DNA of 40,027 nucleotides from Syntrophomonadaceae bacterium (GTDB lineage: Bacteria; Bacillota; DSM-12270; Thermacetogeniales; Thermacetogeniaceae). Below the pieces are notes generated by a model. It did not search any database. It saw nothing but the letters and a program-made list of their open reading frames with translations, and was not told where the DNA came from. Within the stretch, counting starts at the first letter, position 1, and each line of letters begins with the position of its first letter. The stretch covers positions 1-40,027 of the forward strand of contig DULM01000149.1 of assembly GCA_012840405.1 (NCBI GenBank), read 5' to 3'. This document shows positions 14,945 to 23,095 of the stretch, piece by piece. A program made the position numbers and the translations under genes.

Positions 14945-15706
14945 TTAGCTTAGATAGGCCCGCAGTTTGGCAAAAGCTCGTTTTTCCAAACGGGAAACCT
15001 GGACTTGTGACAAACCCAGTAGTGAGCCAACCTCTGCTTGGGTTTTATCCTGAAAGTACCTTAATAAAATGATCTGCCGTTCCCTTTCCGGCAGACAACG
15101 CAGGGCATCCCTCAGGTCTATCCTCTCCAAGCATTTTAGTTCTTCATCATTTGTACCAGGCAGATAGTCGATCACCTGGGATGACTCTTCACCATCCTGT
15201 CCAACACTTTCAAACAATGAAACAGGAAACTGGGCTGCCTCTATTGCCAGGACAACATCCTCTTTTTTTATTCCCAAATCCTGGGCAATCTCTTCAACAG
15301 TAGGTTCACGGGCCAGCTTGCGCACCAATCTCTCTCTGGACTGGCTGACTTGCACAGCTCTTTCCTTCAAAGCCCTGGTTGTCTTAATTGGTTGGTCATC
15401 CCTGAGAAAGCGACGGATCTCCCCAATAATCATCGGCACAGCATAAGTAGAAAATTTGACATTAAAAGAGGGATCAAAATTATCAATGGCTTTGATCAAC
15501 CCGATCACACCGATCTGGAAGATATCCTCTTCATCATAACCCCGCCCCTCAAAACGCTTGAGTATATTAAAAACTAAACGATAATTACAATTGACCAGTT
15601 TTTCTCTCGCCTTTTGATCACCCTGCCGCGCTTTTTCCAACAAGCGCATAGTTTCTTCTTCACTAAGGAGAGGAAAGCGAGGCAGACTCATATCCTGCAA
15701 ACCCAT
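14945..15706 (-). CDS. sigF: RNA polymerase sporulation sigma factor SigF
   Basis: Group 3 sigma-70 factor of 253 residues and the first forespore-specific sigma factor. Region 2 is seen in NYRLVFNILKRFEGRGYDEE followed by DIFQIGVIGLIKAI and FSTYAVPMIIGEIRR; region 3 in REPTVEEIAQDLGIKKEDV; region 4 in LPERERQIILLRYFQDKTQ and the helix-turn-helix GSLLGLSQVQVSRLEKRA. It starts 9 bp after spoIIAB, completing the spoIIAA-AB-sigF operon, and is followed by a strong terminator. Activity is held by the anti-sigma factor SpoIIAB and released by dephosphorylated SpoIIAA. SigG is similar in sequence, but the operon context decides for SigF. Confidence 0.97.
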   Translation of the reverse strand: MGLQDMSLPRFPLLSEEETMRLLEKARQGDQKAREKLVNCNYRLVFNILKRFEGRGYDEEDIFQIGVIGLIKAIDNFDPSFNVKFSTYAVPMIIGEIRRFLRDDQPIKTTRALKERAVQVSQSRERLVRKLAREPTVEEIAQDLGIKKEDVVLAIEAAQFPVSLFESVGQDGEESSQVIDYLPGTNDEELKCLERIDLRDALRCLPERERQIILLRYFQDKTQAEVGSLLGLSQVQVSRLEKRAFAKLRAYLS

Positions 15707-15715
15707 GATCTTCCT

Positions 15716-16168
15716 CTAATTTTCATTAAACCACTTTGCTTTTACTTCACTAGGTAATTTCTTGCGCATGATGACCTTAGTACCCAGATCAGGTTCTGAA
15801 GTCACCTCCAGTTCATCCATGAAGGTGCGCATAAAAACAAAACCCAACCCCATCCGTTCCGGGTCAGTTCCTTCACCTGGTTCTAATGCCTGATCCAGGT
15901 TATCGATCCCCTTTCCTCTGTCTTCTACAACAATTTCCAGATTGGAATCATACAAAGAGGCTGTTAGGGTAACAATCCCTTGGGGGTCCTTTTGGTAGCC
16001 GTGAACAATGGCATTGGTTACCGCTTCAGATACAGCAACTTTGATTTCTTCGAGAACACTCACATCATAATCAAGCTCAGAGGCAAAAGCAGCAACAGTA
16101 ACGCGGGCTAACCTAACATTTCCAGCTATACTTGGAAACTCAAGTTTGATATGGTTAATAGCCTTCAT
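15716..16168 (-). CDS. spoIIAB: Anti-sigma F factor and serine kinase SpoIIAB
   Basis: GHKL-type kinase of 150 residues. The ATP-binding boxes are visible: the N box EAVTNAIVHGY, the G1 box VEDRGKGID and the G2 region MGLGFVFM. SpoIIAB binds SigF and phosphorylates the anti-anti-sigma factor SpoIIAA on serine. The ATG start lies 2 bp after the spoIIAA stop. Length and motifs match the Bacillus protein closely and nothing is missing. Confidence 0.97.
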   Translation of the reverse strand: MKAINHIKLEFPSIAGNVRLARVTVAAFASELDYDVSVLEEIKVAVSEAVTNAIVHGYQKDPQGIVTLTASLYDSNLEIVVEDRGKGIDNLDQALEPGEGTDPERMGLGFVFMRTFMDELEVTSEPDLGTKVIMRKKLPSEVKAKWFNEN

Positions 16169-16170
16169 AA

Positions 16171-16521
16171 TTACATCACCTTCCCGGCTAAATACTTTAG
16201 CGCTTGGGCTGTATTAGGGTATACCGGTATCAGTCGGGTGATCCCGGAAAGGTTCAAAAGCTTAATGATCCTGGAATCTCCGCTGGCGATCACCACATTT
16301 CCCTCATTTTCCTTAACCTTCCGATAGCGGCCTAGGATAACACCCAAACCTGAACTGTCAATAAAACTAATTCCGGTTAGGTCAAAAAGGATATTTTTCA
16401 CCGCCTCTTTTTCATAATTGCGGTCAATTTCCCTGCGGCAGTGATCAGCCAGTTCCAAATCAAAATCCCCGAAAATTTTTACCAAAAGGGTATCTCCCAT
16501 CTTCTTGATCTCCAGGTTCAA
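16171..16521 (-). CDS. spoIIAA: Anti-sigma F factor antagonist SpoIIAA
   Basis: STAS-domain protein with the phosphorylation-site motif SFIDSSGLGVILGRY; the serine of DSS is the residue modified by SpoIIAB. I place the start at the TTG at 16521 (116 residues), which has GGGAGGGG 6-7 nt upstream. An in-frame ATG at 16554 would add 11 residues, but it lies at or above the transcription start predicted from the sigma-H promoter at 16558-16587, and family members begin at about the position of the TTG. First gene of the operon with spoIIAB and sigF, 2 bp apart. Dephosphorylated SpoIIAA frees SigF in the forespore; the phosphatase SpoIIE is not in this window. Confidence 0.95.
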   Translation of the reverse strand: MNLEIKKMGDTLLVKIFGDFDLELADHCRREIDRNYEKEAVKNILFDLTGISFIDSSGLGVILGRYRKVKENEGNVVIASGDSRIIKLLNLSGITRLIPVYPNTAQALKYLAGKVM

Positions 16522-16557
16522 TAACTGCCCCTCCCATCTCCCAACATTTTTCATTTG

Positions 16558-16587
16558 TAATTCAACATGAGAGAGAAATTATCCTGC
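16558..16587 (-). promoter_or_regulatory. Sigma-H promoter of the spoIIA operon
   Basis: On the minus strand GCAGGATAA (-35, 16587-16579), a 12-bp spacer and GTTGAATTA (-10, 16566-16558) fit the sigma-H consensus RnAGGAwwT-N11-12-RnnGAATww almost fully. Bacillus spoIIA is likewise driven by sigma-H and Spo0A-P. Transcription would start near 16551. Confidence 0.8.
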
Positions 16588-16602
16588 TAAAAAATGGCAT
16601 TA

Positions 16603-16629
16603 AAAATTCCCCTGGTATCGGGGAATTTT
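16603..16629 (-). terminator. Terminator of dacF
   Basis: AAAATTCCCC and GGGGAATTTT (16603-16612 and 16620-16629) form a perfect ten-pair stem with a 7-nt loop and a TTTTTAA tail on the minus strand. It lies between the dacF stop and the sigma-H promoter, separating the two units. Confidence 0.8.
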
Positions 16630-16651
16630 CGGAGGAAAGTTTTGCTGCTCT

Positions 16652-17794
16652 CTATCCAGCCATGGTCTTCAATGTTTTTTTCAGTTGCTGCCAGAATCCC
16701 CCTCTAGGTATATCTTTTTGCACCAGCAGGGGGACCCTCTGCTGAACCTTACCATCAACAATCAGTTTTACCTCTCCTACCTTTTGTCCTTTAGCAACAG
16801 GTGCATTGATGATCTCAGGAATTGTCACCTCAGTCTTTACATCTATTTTTTCACCTTTTTGGGTCACCACACCCACACCCTCGGGAACCACTACACCTGT
16901 ATAATCAACTGTGCCTTTTCCCACACGAACCTTGCCGACCACCTCACCGGCTTTTACTACCTCCTGGTAAGCAAAATTGGCAAACCCCCAGTTCAATAGT
17001 TTAATTGACTCATTAAAGTGGCCCCGTGGTTCTGGGACACCGAAAACACAGCAGATCAGGCGCAGATTGTCACGCTTCACTGTAGATGCCAGACAGTAGT
17101 TGGCTTCAGTAGTCCAGCCTGTTTTAAAACCATCTGTCCCATCATACCACCACAGCAGCTTATTGGTATTATCCAGTTTTGTTTTTCCACCGCGCAATTC
17201 ATAGTAATGCTTAATACTGGTCAGCTGCAAGTATTCAGGGTGTTTTGCAGCCTCTCGGCAGAGCACAGCCATATCATAAGCAGATGTATAGTGGTTTTTA
17301 GCAGGCAGGCCATGAACATTAACAAAATGCGTATTTTTCAACCCCAGTTCCTTGACCTTCTGGTTCATCAGATCCACAAAAGCCTTTTCACTTCCAGCAA
17401 TATGTTCGGCAACAGCCACACAAGCATCATTAGCAGAACCCACCGCAATAGCGATCATCATCTCTCTAAAAGTCATCTCTTCCCCTGGCTCCAGCCATAT
17501 CTCTGATCCGCCCATTTCCCAGGCTGCCTCACTGGTTACCACCTTGTCATCCCAGCTAACTTTACCGCTTTTTAAGGCCTCTAATGCCACCAAAAGTGTG
17601 GCAACTTTGGTCACACTGGCCGGTGCCATCCGCTTGTGGGGGTTTTTTTGATAAAGGATCTTACCTGTACTGGCCTCCATCAGCACTGCAGAAGGTGCAT
17701 CTGTTTCCGGTGTGCTGCTCCAGGCATATTTCGCAGGGACCAATTGCAGAAAAGAAAACAGCAGAATGATGGAAATGATCGAACGATAACTCAT
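16652..17794 (-). CDS. dacF: D-alanyl-D-alanine carboxypeptidase (DacF type)
   Basis: Penicillin-binding serine peptidase S11 of 380 residues. The start at ATG 17794 is chosen because GGGAGGT lies 9 nt upstream; an ATG eight codons earlier would place that site inside the gene. A signal peptide follows (hydrophobic run IISIILLFSFLQLV, then AKYAWSS). The active-site triad of motifs is complete: ASVTK (SxxK), SANDA (SxN) and FKTGWT (KTG). A C-terminal beta domain and a short basic amphipathic tail (WQQLKKTLKTMAG) should anchor it to the membrane. It trims D-Ala from peptidoglycan stem peptides; the DacF form is made in the forespore and shapes cortex cross-linking. Its place directly upstream of spoIIA matches Bacillus. 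Confidence 0.95.
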   Translation of the reverse strand: MSYRSIISIILLFSFLQLVPAKYAWSSTPETDAPSAVLMEASTGKILYQKNPHKRMAPASVTKVATLLVALEALKSGKVSWDDKVVTSEAAWEMGGSEIWLEPGEEMTFREMMIAIAVGSANDACVAVAEHIAGSEKAFVDLMNQKVKELGLKNTHFVNVHGLPAKNHYTSAYDMAVLCREAAKHPEYLQLTSIKHYYELRGGKTKLDNTNKLLWWYDGTDGFKTGWTTEANYCLASTVKRDNLRLICCVFGVPEPRGHFNESIKLLNWGFANFAYQEVVKAGEVVGKVRVGKGTVDYTGVVVPEGVGVVTQKGEKIDVKTEVTIPEIINAPVAKGQKVGEVKLIVDGKVQQRVPLLVQKDIPRGGFWQQLKKTLKTMAG

Positions 17795-17896
17795 CGCGCT
17801 TTTACCTCCCTCTAGCATGTTCTTTTCATAGTATCTGCAAGTTGAGCCCTGTTAATCCTGGGACAGGCTGCCAGAAAAAAGGAAGGAAGCTAAAAG

Positions 17897-19201
17897 CTAG
17901 TAAATGATATCAAGAATTAGAGGCGGCAACTGCGGGCTGTCCTGGCCAATAACAAAGGATTTCTTTACTCGCTCCTTCACCTCAGCCAGGTTATCCCTTC
18001 TGTTCACATGGAGCACAGCAAGGGGCTCACCAACAGCAACTGCATCCCCCATTTTTTTTCGTAAAACAATCCCTGCTGCGGGATCCACATTGTCATCTTT
18101 GCGCAGACGGCCGGCTCCCAGCAGCAGTGATGCCCAGCCTATCTCACGGGCATTGATCCAGTGAACAAAGCCTTCCTTGTCCGCCAGCAACTCGATTTGC
18201 TCAGCAGCCCTAGGAAGGAGGTCAGGGTTATCAAGTACCTCAGGAGAACCTCCCTGAGCTTCGATAATCTCCCGCATTTTAGCGAGCCCTGCTCCCTGCT
18301 TTAGCAGTTTTTCCAAAAGTATTCTTCCCTCTTCAGGAGATGGAGCTGCACCTGCCGCTGCCAGCATCTCTCCCCCCAGCACCAGGCAGAGTTCAAGTAG
18401 ATCACCAGGCCCATTGCCTTTCAGTGTGGAGATAGCCTCCTCTACCTCCAGGGCATTTCCCACCGCTAGTCCCAGGGGTTGCTCCATACTGCTGATCACA
18501 ATCACAGTTTTGCGGTGAAACTCGCTCCCTAAAGCTGCCATCAGTTCACCTAAGGCCCTAGCCCGATCTACAAAAGGAAGGAAACCACCGGATCCCACCT
18601 TGACATCCAATACGATCCGGTCCGCACCCCCGGCAATCTTTTTTGACATAATGCTGCTGGCTATCAAAGGGAGGGAATCTACTGTTCCGGTTACATCCCG
18701 CAGGGCATAGATCTTTTTATCAGCAGGTACTAAATTTGCGGTCTGACCTGCTAAGACTGCCCCGATCTTGCTGGCTATCTCTTTCATCTCAGCTAATGAC
18801 AGATCGGTCCTGAAGCCAGGTATGGACTCTAACTTATCCAGAGTACCTCCCGTGTGGCCGAGAGCCCTGCCTGACATTTTGACCACCTTTACCCCTGCAG
18901 CTGCCACCAAGGGCACAAGCACCAAGGTAGTCTTATCACCAACACCTCCTGTACTGTGCTTATCCACTTTGATCCCAGGGATATCTTTCAGATCCAGCAG
19001 ATCACCTGATTTGATCATAGCCAGGGTTAAATACTTTGTTTCTTCGTAGTTGAGACCCCGTAAAAAGGCAGCCATTAAAAAAGAGGACATCTGGTAATCT
19101 GGAATTTCTCCCTCGACAAACCCACTGACCAGATAATCAAGTTCCTGAAAAGTAAGCCTTTCCCCCTCCCGCTTTTTAATGATCAGATCAACTGCACGCA
19201 T
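17897..19201 (-). CDS. pdp: Pyrimidine-nucleoside phosphorylase
   Basis: A 434-residue enzyme that splits uridine, thymidine or deoxyuridine with phosphate into base and (deoxy)ribose-1-phosphate. Family motifs are DKHSTGGVGDKTTLVLVPL, MSGRALGHTGGTLDKLE and SGGFLPFVDRA, with an N-terminal alpha domain (VDLIIKKREG) and a C-terminal domain typical of the Pdp/DeoA group. The ATG at 19201 has AAGGAG 9-10 nt upstream and follows deoB by 6 bp. With deoB it forms a nucleoside salvage pair: Pdp gives the 1-phosphate and DeoB the 5-phosphate. In Bacillus this slot holds a purine nucleoside phosphorylase, so the substrate class differs. Confidence 0.95.
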   Translation of the reverse strand: MRAVDLIIKKREGERLTFQELDYLVSGFVEGEIPDYQMSSFLMAAFLRGLNYEETKYLTLAMIKSGDLLDLKDIPGIKVDKHSTGGVGDKTTLVLVPLVAAAGVKVVKMSGRALGHTGGTLDKLESIPGFRTDLSLAEMKEIASKIGAVLAGQTANLVPADKKIYALRDVTGTVDSLPLIASSIMSKKIAGGADRIVLDVKVGSGGFLPFVDRARALGELMAALGSEFHRKTVIVISSMEQPLGLAVGNALEVEEAISTLKGNGPGDLLELCLVLGGEMLAAAGAAPSPEEGRILLEKLLKQGAGLAKMREIIEAQGGSPEVLDNPDLLPRAAEQIELLADKEGFVHWINAREIGWASLLLGAGRLRKDDNVDPAAGIVLRKKMGDAVAVGEPLAVLHVNRRDNLAEVKERVKKSFVIGQDSPQLPPLILDIIY

Positions 19202-19207
19202 GGTCCT

Positions 19208-20398
19208 TCACTCCTTATAAATGCCGGCTATAGGAGTTCCATCTCCCTGTTCCACAGCAAAGAATTTTGCCAAAGTTGCTCCCAGATCAGCCATCGTAGA
19301 GCGCACCCCGACTGAACCTACTTTTACTCCGGGGCCAGTGATCAGCAGTGGCACATATTCCCTGGAGTGGTCAGTGCTGGCTGTGGTAGGGTCACAGCCG
19401 TGATCAGCAGTCAGCACCAGCAGATCTCCCTGCTCAAGATTTTCAAGCAAATCAGGAAGCCATGAATCAAAGGCTTCCAGTGCCTTGGCAAAACCCTTTA
19501 TATCATTGCGGTGCCCATAAAGGGAATCAAAATCCACCAGGGTAGCAAAAACAAGCCCCCTCTCCAATTCTTGAAAAGCCTTTTTAGCAGCATTGAATAT
19601 CTCCTGATTTCCCGCCACTGGGATTGATTTGGTTACACCCTGGCCAGCAAAGATGTCATTTACCTTGCCCACAGCCACAACCTGAAAACCCCTGTTGCTG
19701 AGAGCATCTAAAAGTGTTGGCCGCGGTGGGGAAAGGGAAAAATCATGGCGCCGCGGTGTACGCCAGTAATTGCCATCTTTACCCAGGAAAGGACGGGCAA
19801 TCACCCTCCCTACAGCATGAGGCCCTGTCAGCAGTTCCCTGGCAACAGAACAGATTTGATACAGTTCATCGATCGGGATAACCTCCTCATGGGCAGCAAC
19901 CTGAAAGACACTGTCTGCAGATGTATAAACAATGGGGTATCCTGTTTTTACATGGAGATCACCCAATTCCTTGATGATCTCTGTCCCTGATGCAACCTTA
20001 TTACCAAGTACCTTTCTCCCGATCTTCTTTTCAAAGGGGATGATAATCTCCGGTGGGAATCCTTCAGGATAGGTGGGAAATGGCTTGTCCAAAATAACAC
20101 CGGTCATCTCCCAATGACCGCTGGTGGTATCCTTGCCTGCAGAGCGCATAGCCATCTTTCCGTAGGCTGCTTTTGGGTTAGCGGCAGCTGGCACACCAAC
20201 TAGAGGAACAATGTTGCCCAGTCCCAACTGTTCCAGACAGGGAAGGTGAAGCCCACCTACACTCTCTGCCAGGTTTCCCAGAGTGAATGAACCTTCATCC
20301 CCAAAATCTGCTGCATCAGGTAGTTCTCCCACACCAACCCCATCCATCACTAGAACTAATACCCTGTTCACACTAGGCTCTGGGATGTGATTTTTCAT
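19208..20398 (-). CDS. deoB: Phosphopentomutase
   Basis: Alkaline-phosphatase-superfamily mutase of 396 residues converting (deoxy)ribose-1-phosphate to the 5-phosphate. Metal-site motifs are [15 protein letters not shown] at the N-terminus and [11 protein letters not shown] and TADHGCDPT towards the end; the phosphorylated threonine lies in [11 protein letters not shown]. The start at ATG 20398 has GGGAGG close upstream and lies 26 bp inside the end of xerD. The xerD-deoB-nucleoside phosphorylase-dacF-spoIIA order is the one known from Bacillus. Complete, no oddities. Confidence 0.97.
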   Translation of the reverse strand: MKNHIPEPSVNRVLVLVMDGVGVGELPDAADFGDEGSFTLGNLAESVGGLHLPCLEQLGLGNIVPLVGVPAAANPKAAYGKMAMRSAGKDTTSGHWEMTGVILDKPFPTYPEGFPPEIIIPFEKKIGRKVLGNKVASGTEIIKELGDLHVKTGYPIVYTSADSVFQVAAHEEVIPIDELYQICSVARELLTGPHAVGRVIARPFLGKDGNYWRTPRRHDFSLSPPRPTLLDALSNRGFQVVAVGKVNDIFAGQGVTKSIPVAGNQEIFNAAKKAFQELERGLVFATLVDFDSLYGHRNDIKGFAKALEAFDSWLPDLLENLEQGDLLVLTADHGCDPTTASTDHSREYVPLLITGPGVKVGSVGVRSTMADLGATLAKFFAVEQGDGTPIAGIYKE

Positions 20399-21263
20399 AA
20401 ACCTCCCTCATCTTTCTCTTGCTCAAATGGGTATAAATCTGTGTTGTTGTAATATCAGCATGCCCCAGCATTTCCTGGACAGCCCTCAAGTCTGCGCCGT
20501 TCTCCAGGAGGTGTGTAGCGAAAGAATGGCGCAGCACATGGGGGGTAATTTCGCTCTGGATTCCTGCTTTTTGGGCATAAGCTTTGAGTATTTTCCAAAA
20601 GCCCTGACGGGTTAACCGCCTGCCATTCTTGTTCAAAAAAACAGCTCGTTCCCTACTGTTTTTTCTTAACTTTAACCAACAGCGGGATAGATATTCTCTC
20701 AGATATTTTTGAGCTATTTCACCAATAGGTATAATCCGCTCCCGGGAACCCTTTCCCATGCAGCGGACAAAGCCCAGGTCCAAATTCAGATGCTCAGTAT
20801 CCAAACCGAGCATTTCAGAAACCCGCATCCCAGTGGCATACAACAGTTCCAACATAGCCTTGTCCCTCAGTCCTGTTAATGTTCCACAATTGGGCTGGGA
20901 AAGGAGTTTCTCTACCTCCTGGACACTCAGCACCCGTGGCAGATTCTTCTCCAATTTAGGAGATGTGAGGTTTTCAGTAGGATCTGTCGTTACCAGCCCC
21001 TCCTGCAATAGGTAGCGATAAAAGCCACGCAGGGCTGCCAGCATGCGGGACCTGGTTCTGGCGCTTTTGTTCAAGAGGCGCTGCTGGTTCAGAAAACTCA
21101 GAATGACATTCTGTGTTGCCTGTAATAGGTTGAGCTTCTGTGCAGATAAAAAAGAGGCATACTGCTCCAGGTCATAGCGGTAAGAGTTGATGGTATTGTC
21201 AGCAAGTCCCCGCTCGACCCGTAAAAAGGTTAAAAACTCATCCAAATAACGATTTTCACTCAA
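20373..21263 (-). CDS. xerD: Tyrosine recombinase XerD
   Basis: Site-specific recombinase of 296 residues with an N-terminal SAM-like domain ([19 protein letters not shown]) and a C-terminal catalytic domain. The catalytic residues are in TGMRVSEML (Arg), [12 protein letters not shown] (His, Arg), [10 protein letters not shown] (His) and the tyrosine of [10 protein letters not shown]. It resolves chromosome dimers at dif with XerC or alone. The start is a TTG at 21263 after GGGGGT. It is preceded by a strong terminator at 21313-21344, so it must have its own promoter in the short 50-bp gap, and it overlaps deoB. It is chromosomal housekeeping by context, not an integrase of a mobile element. 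Confidence 0.94.
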   Translation of the reverse strand: MSENRYLDEFLTFLRVERGLADNTINSYRYDLEQYASFLSAQKLNLLQATQNVILSFLNQQRLLNKSARTRSRMLAALRGFYRYLLQEGLVTTDPTENLTSPKLEKNLPRVLSVQEVEKLLSQPNCGTLTGLRDKAMLELLYATGMRVSEMLGLDTEHLNLDLGFVRCMGKGSRERIIPIGEIAQKYLREYLSRCWLKLRKNSRERAVFLNKNGRRLTRQGFWKILKAYAQKAGIQSEITPHVLRHSFATHLLENGADLRAVQEMLGHADITTTQIYTHLSKRKMREVYEKSHPRA

Positions 21264-21312
21264 TAATTTACCCCCGTTAATATTTTCCTGTTTTGAGATG
21301 AGTTCTACACAT

Positions 21313-21344
21313 AAAAAAAAATTCCTCTCTGTACTCCAGAAAGG
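21313..21344 (-). terminator. Strong terminator upstream of xerD
   Basis: On the minus strand CCTTTCT and AGAGAGG (21344-21338 and 21330-21324) pair over seven bases, one G-U, with a 7-nt loop, followed by AA and nine T's (21321-21313 counting the A-run on the plus strand). It lies 7 bp after the YqzK-like gene and ends the spoIIM-side transcript. Confidence 0.85.
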
Positions 21345-21350
21345 TTTAAA

Positions 21351-21599
21351 TCAAGGTATTAGCTGTTCTTTACCACTATAGAGTTGCTGCAGTTGATCCA
21401 TCAAGGGACTTTCTTCTGCCTGCGCCTTCCTACTGCTTTCCACCCTCATTAAATCCTGCTTTTTATCTATATCCCCGATTTCAGCTGCTATAAAAGAAAG
21501 AAACTGCGGTATGATGAGGCCGATCAAAAGCAAAAAGAACAGCAGTTTCAGAATAACAGCACATTTCTGTTTCCAGTTAGTGATAGTGATCAGCAGCAT
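21351..21599 (-). CDS. Small single-pass membrane protein, YqzK/DUF4227-like candidate
   Basis: I place the start at ATG 21599, which has GGAGGG 7 nt upstream; this gives 82 residues. A longer reading frame to 21671 has no such site. The protein has a short basic N-terminus (TNWKQKCAVILK), one transmembrane helix (LLFFLLLIGLIIPQFLSFI) and a charged C-terminal half ending PLMDQLQQLYSGKEQLIP. In Bacillus a protein of the same size and layout, YqzK (DUF4227), sits at this same place between spoIIM and xerD. The assignment rests on position, size and topology, with only weak sequence likeness. Function unknown. Confidence 0.6.
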   Translation of the reverse strand: MLLITITNWKQKCAVILKLLFFLLLIGLIIPQFLSFIAAEIGDIDKKQDLMRVESSRKAQAEESPLMDQLQQLYSGKEQLIP

Positions 21600-21721
21600 C
21601 AGCTTACCCTCCAATTTGTGATCATCACAGTTTCGGGACAACCCCTGATTTATATTATGAATCCTTCCCATCAGCTAGAACCATAAAATCTGAATTAAAA
21701 AATCACAGCAGCATCAGATAA

Positions 21722-22369
21722 TCACTGATAGAGGGAAGAGAGCAATTTCAAAAAGTTAGGCACCAAATAGGTTTCCACCCAAGAACCCAGTAGAACCAGC
21801 AGGACAAAAAAGAGAAAAATCAATGAATAAACACCAATACTGCGCAGGGGAGCATCCCGGACAGTGCGCAGCAGTGTAAAGGAAAAATATAAAGACAGGA
21901 CTCCCGCCCCTAATAATGCCGGTATATAGCAGAGGTTCTGGGGAAGTACCCCAAGTAGGGCTAGAAGAAGCCCTTTCCCTGCTTCTTCCTGCACCAAAAA
22001 GCCAACGGTTATACCTACAGTAAATCCCTTAGCAGCGATCAACAATAAGATCAGCGGGGTCCCCACTACTGTTAAACCAAAAAACCAAAGAAGGGCAACA
22101 GAGGCCACCTGCATTTTAAGAATCTGATACCATGTTTTTAGATCAGAAAATGAATAAGTAGAGAGGACAGATGATTCTTCAAGGAAATAGGTGAGAAACT
22201 GACGCATTTCTTGCTGTACTAAGGGGTCTAGGTTGCGCAAACTGACAGCACCTAGAATTAAACCACAGATAAAAAAACCCACAGCTAATAAAAGGGGAAT
22301 CAGCAGCTGTTTTTGGGAATCAATAACAGCAGATGTCCTGGCTAAACGCATAGTAATCCTCCCCGGCAT
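21722..22369 (-). CDS. spoIIM: Stage II sporulation protein M (SpoIIM)
   Basis: Polytopic membrane protein of 215 residues with about five hydrophobic segments. The N-terminal LLAVGFFICGLILGAVSLRN, the central FGLTVVGTPLILLLIAAKGF and GFLVQE, and LLALLGVLPQNLCYIPALLG are typical of SpoIIM. It belongs to the SpoIID-SpoIIM-SpoIIP peptidoglycan-degrading machine that drives engulfment of the forespore. The ATG at 22369 has GGAGG 7 nt upstream; an ATG six codons later also has GGGGAGG, so a shorter form is possible. It is followed by the YqzK-like gene and then a strong terminator. Confidence 0.95.
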   Translation of the reverse strand: MPGRITMRLARTSAVIDSQKQLLIPLLLAVGFFICGLILGAVSLRNLDPLVQQEMRQFLTYFLEESSVLSTYSFSDLKTWYQILKMQVASVALLWFFGLTVVGTPLILLLIAAKGFTVGITVGFLVQEEAGKGLLLALLGVLPQNLCYIPALLGAGVLSLYFSFTLLRTVRDAPLRSIGVYSLIFLFFVLLVLLGSWVETYLVPNFLKLLSSLYQ

Positions 22370-22429
22370 ACAACTTCCTCCAATAAAGTCTATGCCGGGA
22401 AAAATAAACCAATTACCAGAATGGACAAA

Positions 22430-23095
22430 TTATTTATCCAGCAGAAGTCCCGCTAAGAAACGGACAGCCAAAACATCTTCCGGGGCTTTACTGCTGGCTG
22501 CAATCAGAGCTATATCCCGCCCCTCCTTTTCTGCCAGTTCACAGGCTCTCTGCAAGCCCTTCCTGGCATTCTCCCAGCCTGTAAAACCAGGGGTGCGGGC
22601 TACAGTGGCGGTCAGAACCGGTGCACCAGCATTGAATGCGGCGTCAAAAGCGGTACCACCGCAATCAGTCACCGCAATAACAATTTTATCTTTAAAATCT
22701 ACCAGTTTGGCGGTTTCAGCACCCTGGTTGGGGTAAATCCCCACCTCCTTGATGCCAAGGCTGTGCAACCCTTCCAGTAAACCAGAGGCCCTCTGCAAGC
22801 GTTCATCGGCCCGTCCCACTCTAGGCTCTGCGATCACAACCACTTCAGAGTTTATTTCCTCGGCTTTTTGTGCCGCATACCTGCCTACAGCCCCTGGGTT
22901 CACAGGGACCGGTGCCTTGCAGGGGATGGGGCTGGCCCCTAGCACACAGACAGCTCCTTCCTGAAGAGCAACCTCCAGGGTTGTGCTCATATCGATCACA
23001 TCAACCACCACAACAACTTGCCCCTTACAGGCAGCCTGATAGGCACCACTGGCATTGCTGCTTATGGTAACCAATGGTTTATTCATCCCTGACAC
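22430..23095 (-). CDS. ComB-like protein of unknown function (2-phosphosulfolactate phosphatase family relative)
   Basis: A 221-residue protein whose start GTG at 23095 has GGAGGGG 5 nt upstream; an ATG three codons later lacks a spaced site. It overlaps the EndoQ-like gene by 17 bp. VVVVDVIDMSTTLEVALQEGA resembles the VxVIDVLRATTTIxxAL segment of ComB, and VTDCGGTAFDAAFNAGAPVL resembles the ComB TTNGT-type segment. The full ComB phosphosulfolactate site is not conserved as I read it, and coenzyme M synthesis is not expected in this kind of bacterium. I therefore call it a divergent family member. It sits between EndoQ and spoIIM, a place with spore-associated genes, but no function is evident. 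Confidence 0.6.
   Translation of the reverse strand: MSGMNKPLVTISSNASGAYQAACKGQVVVVVDVIDMSTTLEVALQEGAVCVLGASPIPCKAPVPVNPGAVGRYAAQKAEEINSEVVVIAEPRVGRADERLQRASGLLEGLHSLGIKEVGIYPNQGAETAKLVDFKDKIVIAVTDCGGTAFDAAFNAGAPVLTATVARTPGFTGWENARKGLQRACELAEKEGRDIALIAASSKAPEDVLAVRFLAGLLLDK

Noticed and set aside
20373-21263. The tyrosine recombinase as an integrase of a mobile element
   Set aside because: It is in the conserved xerD-deoB place, has housekeeping XerD motifs and length, and no attachment repeats or phage genes are near.
21614-21629. TGTGATCATCACA dyad upstream of the YqzK-like gene as a CRP/FNR site
   Set aside because: A single short symmetric match in AT-rich DNA without a defined promoter nearby; it could be chance.
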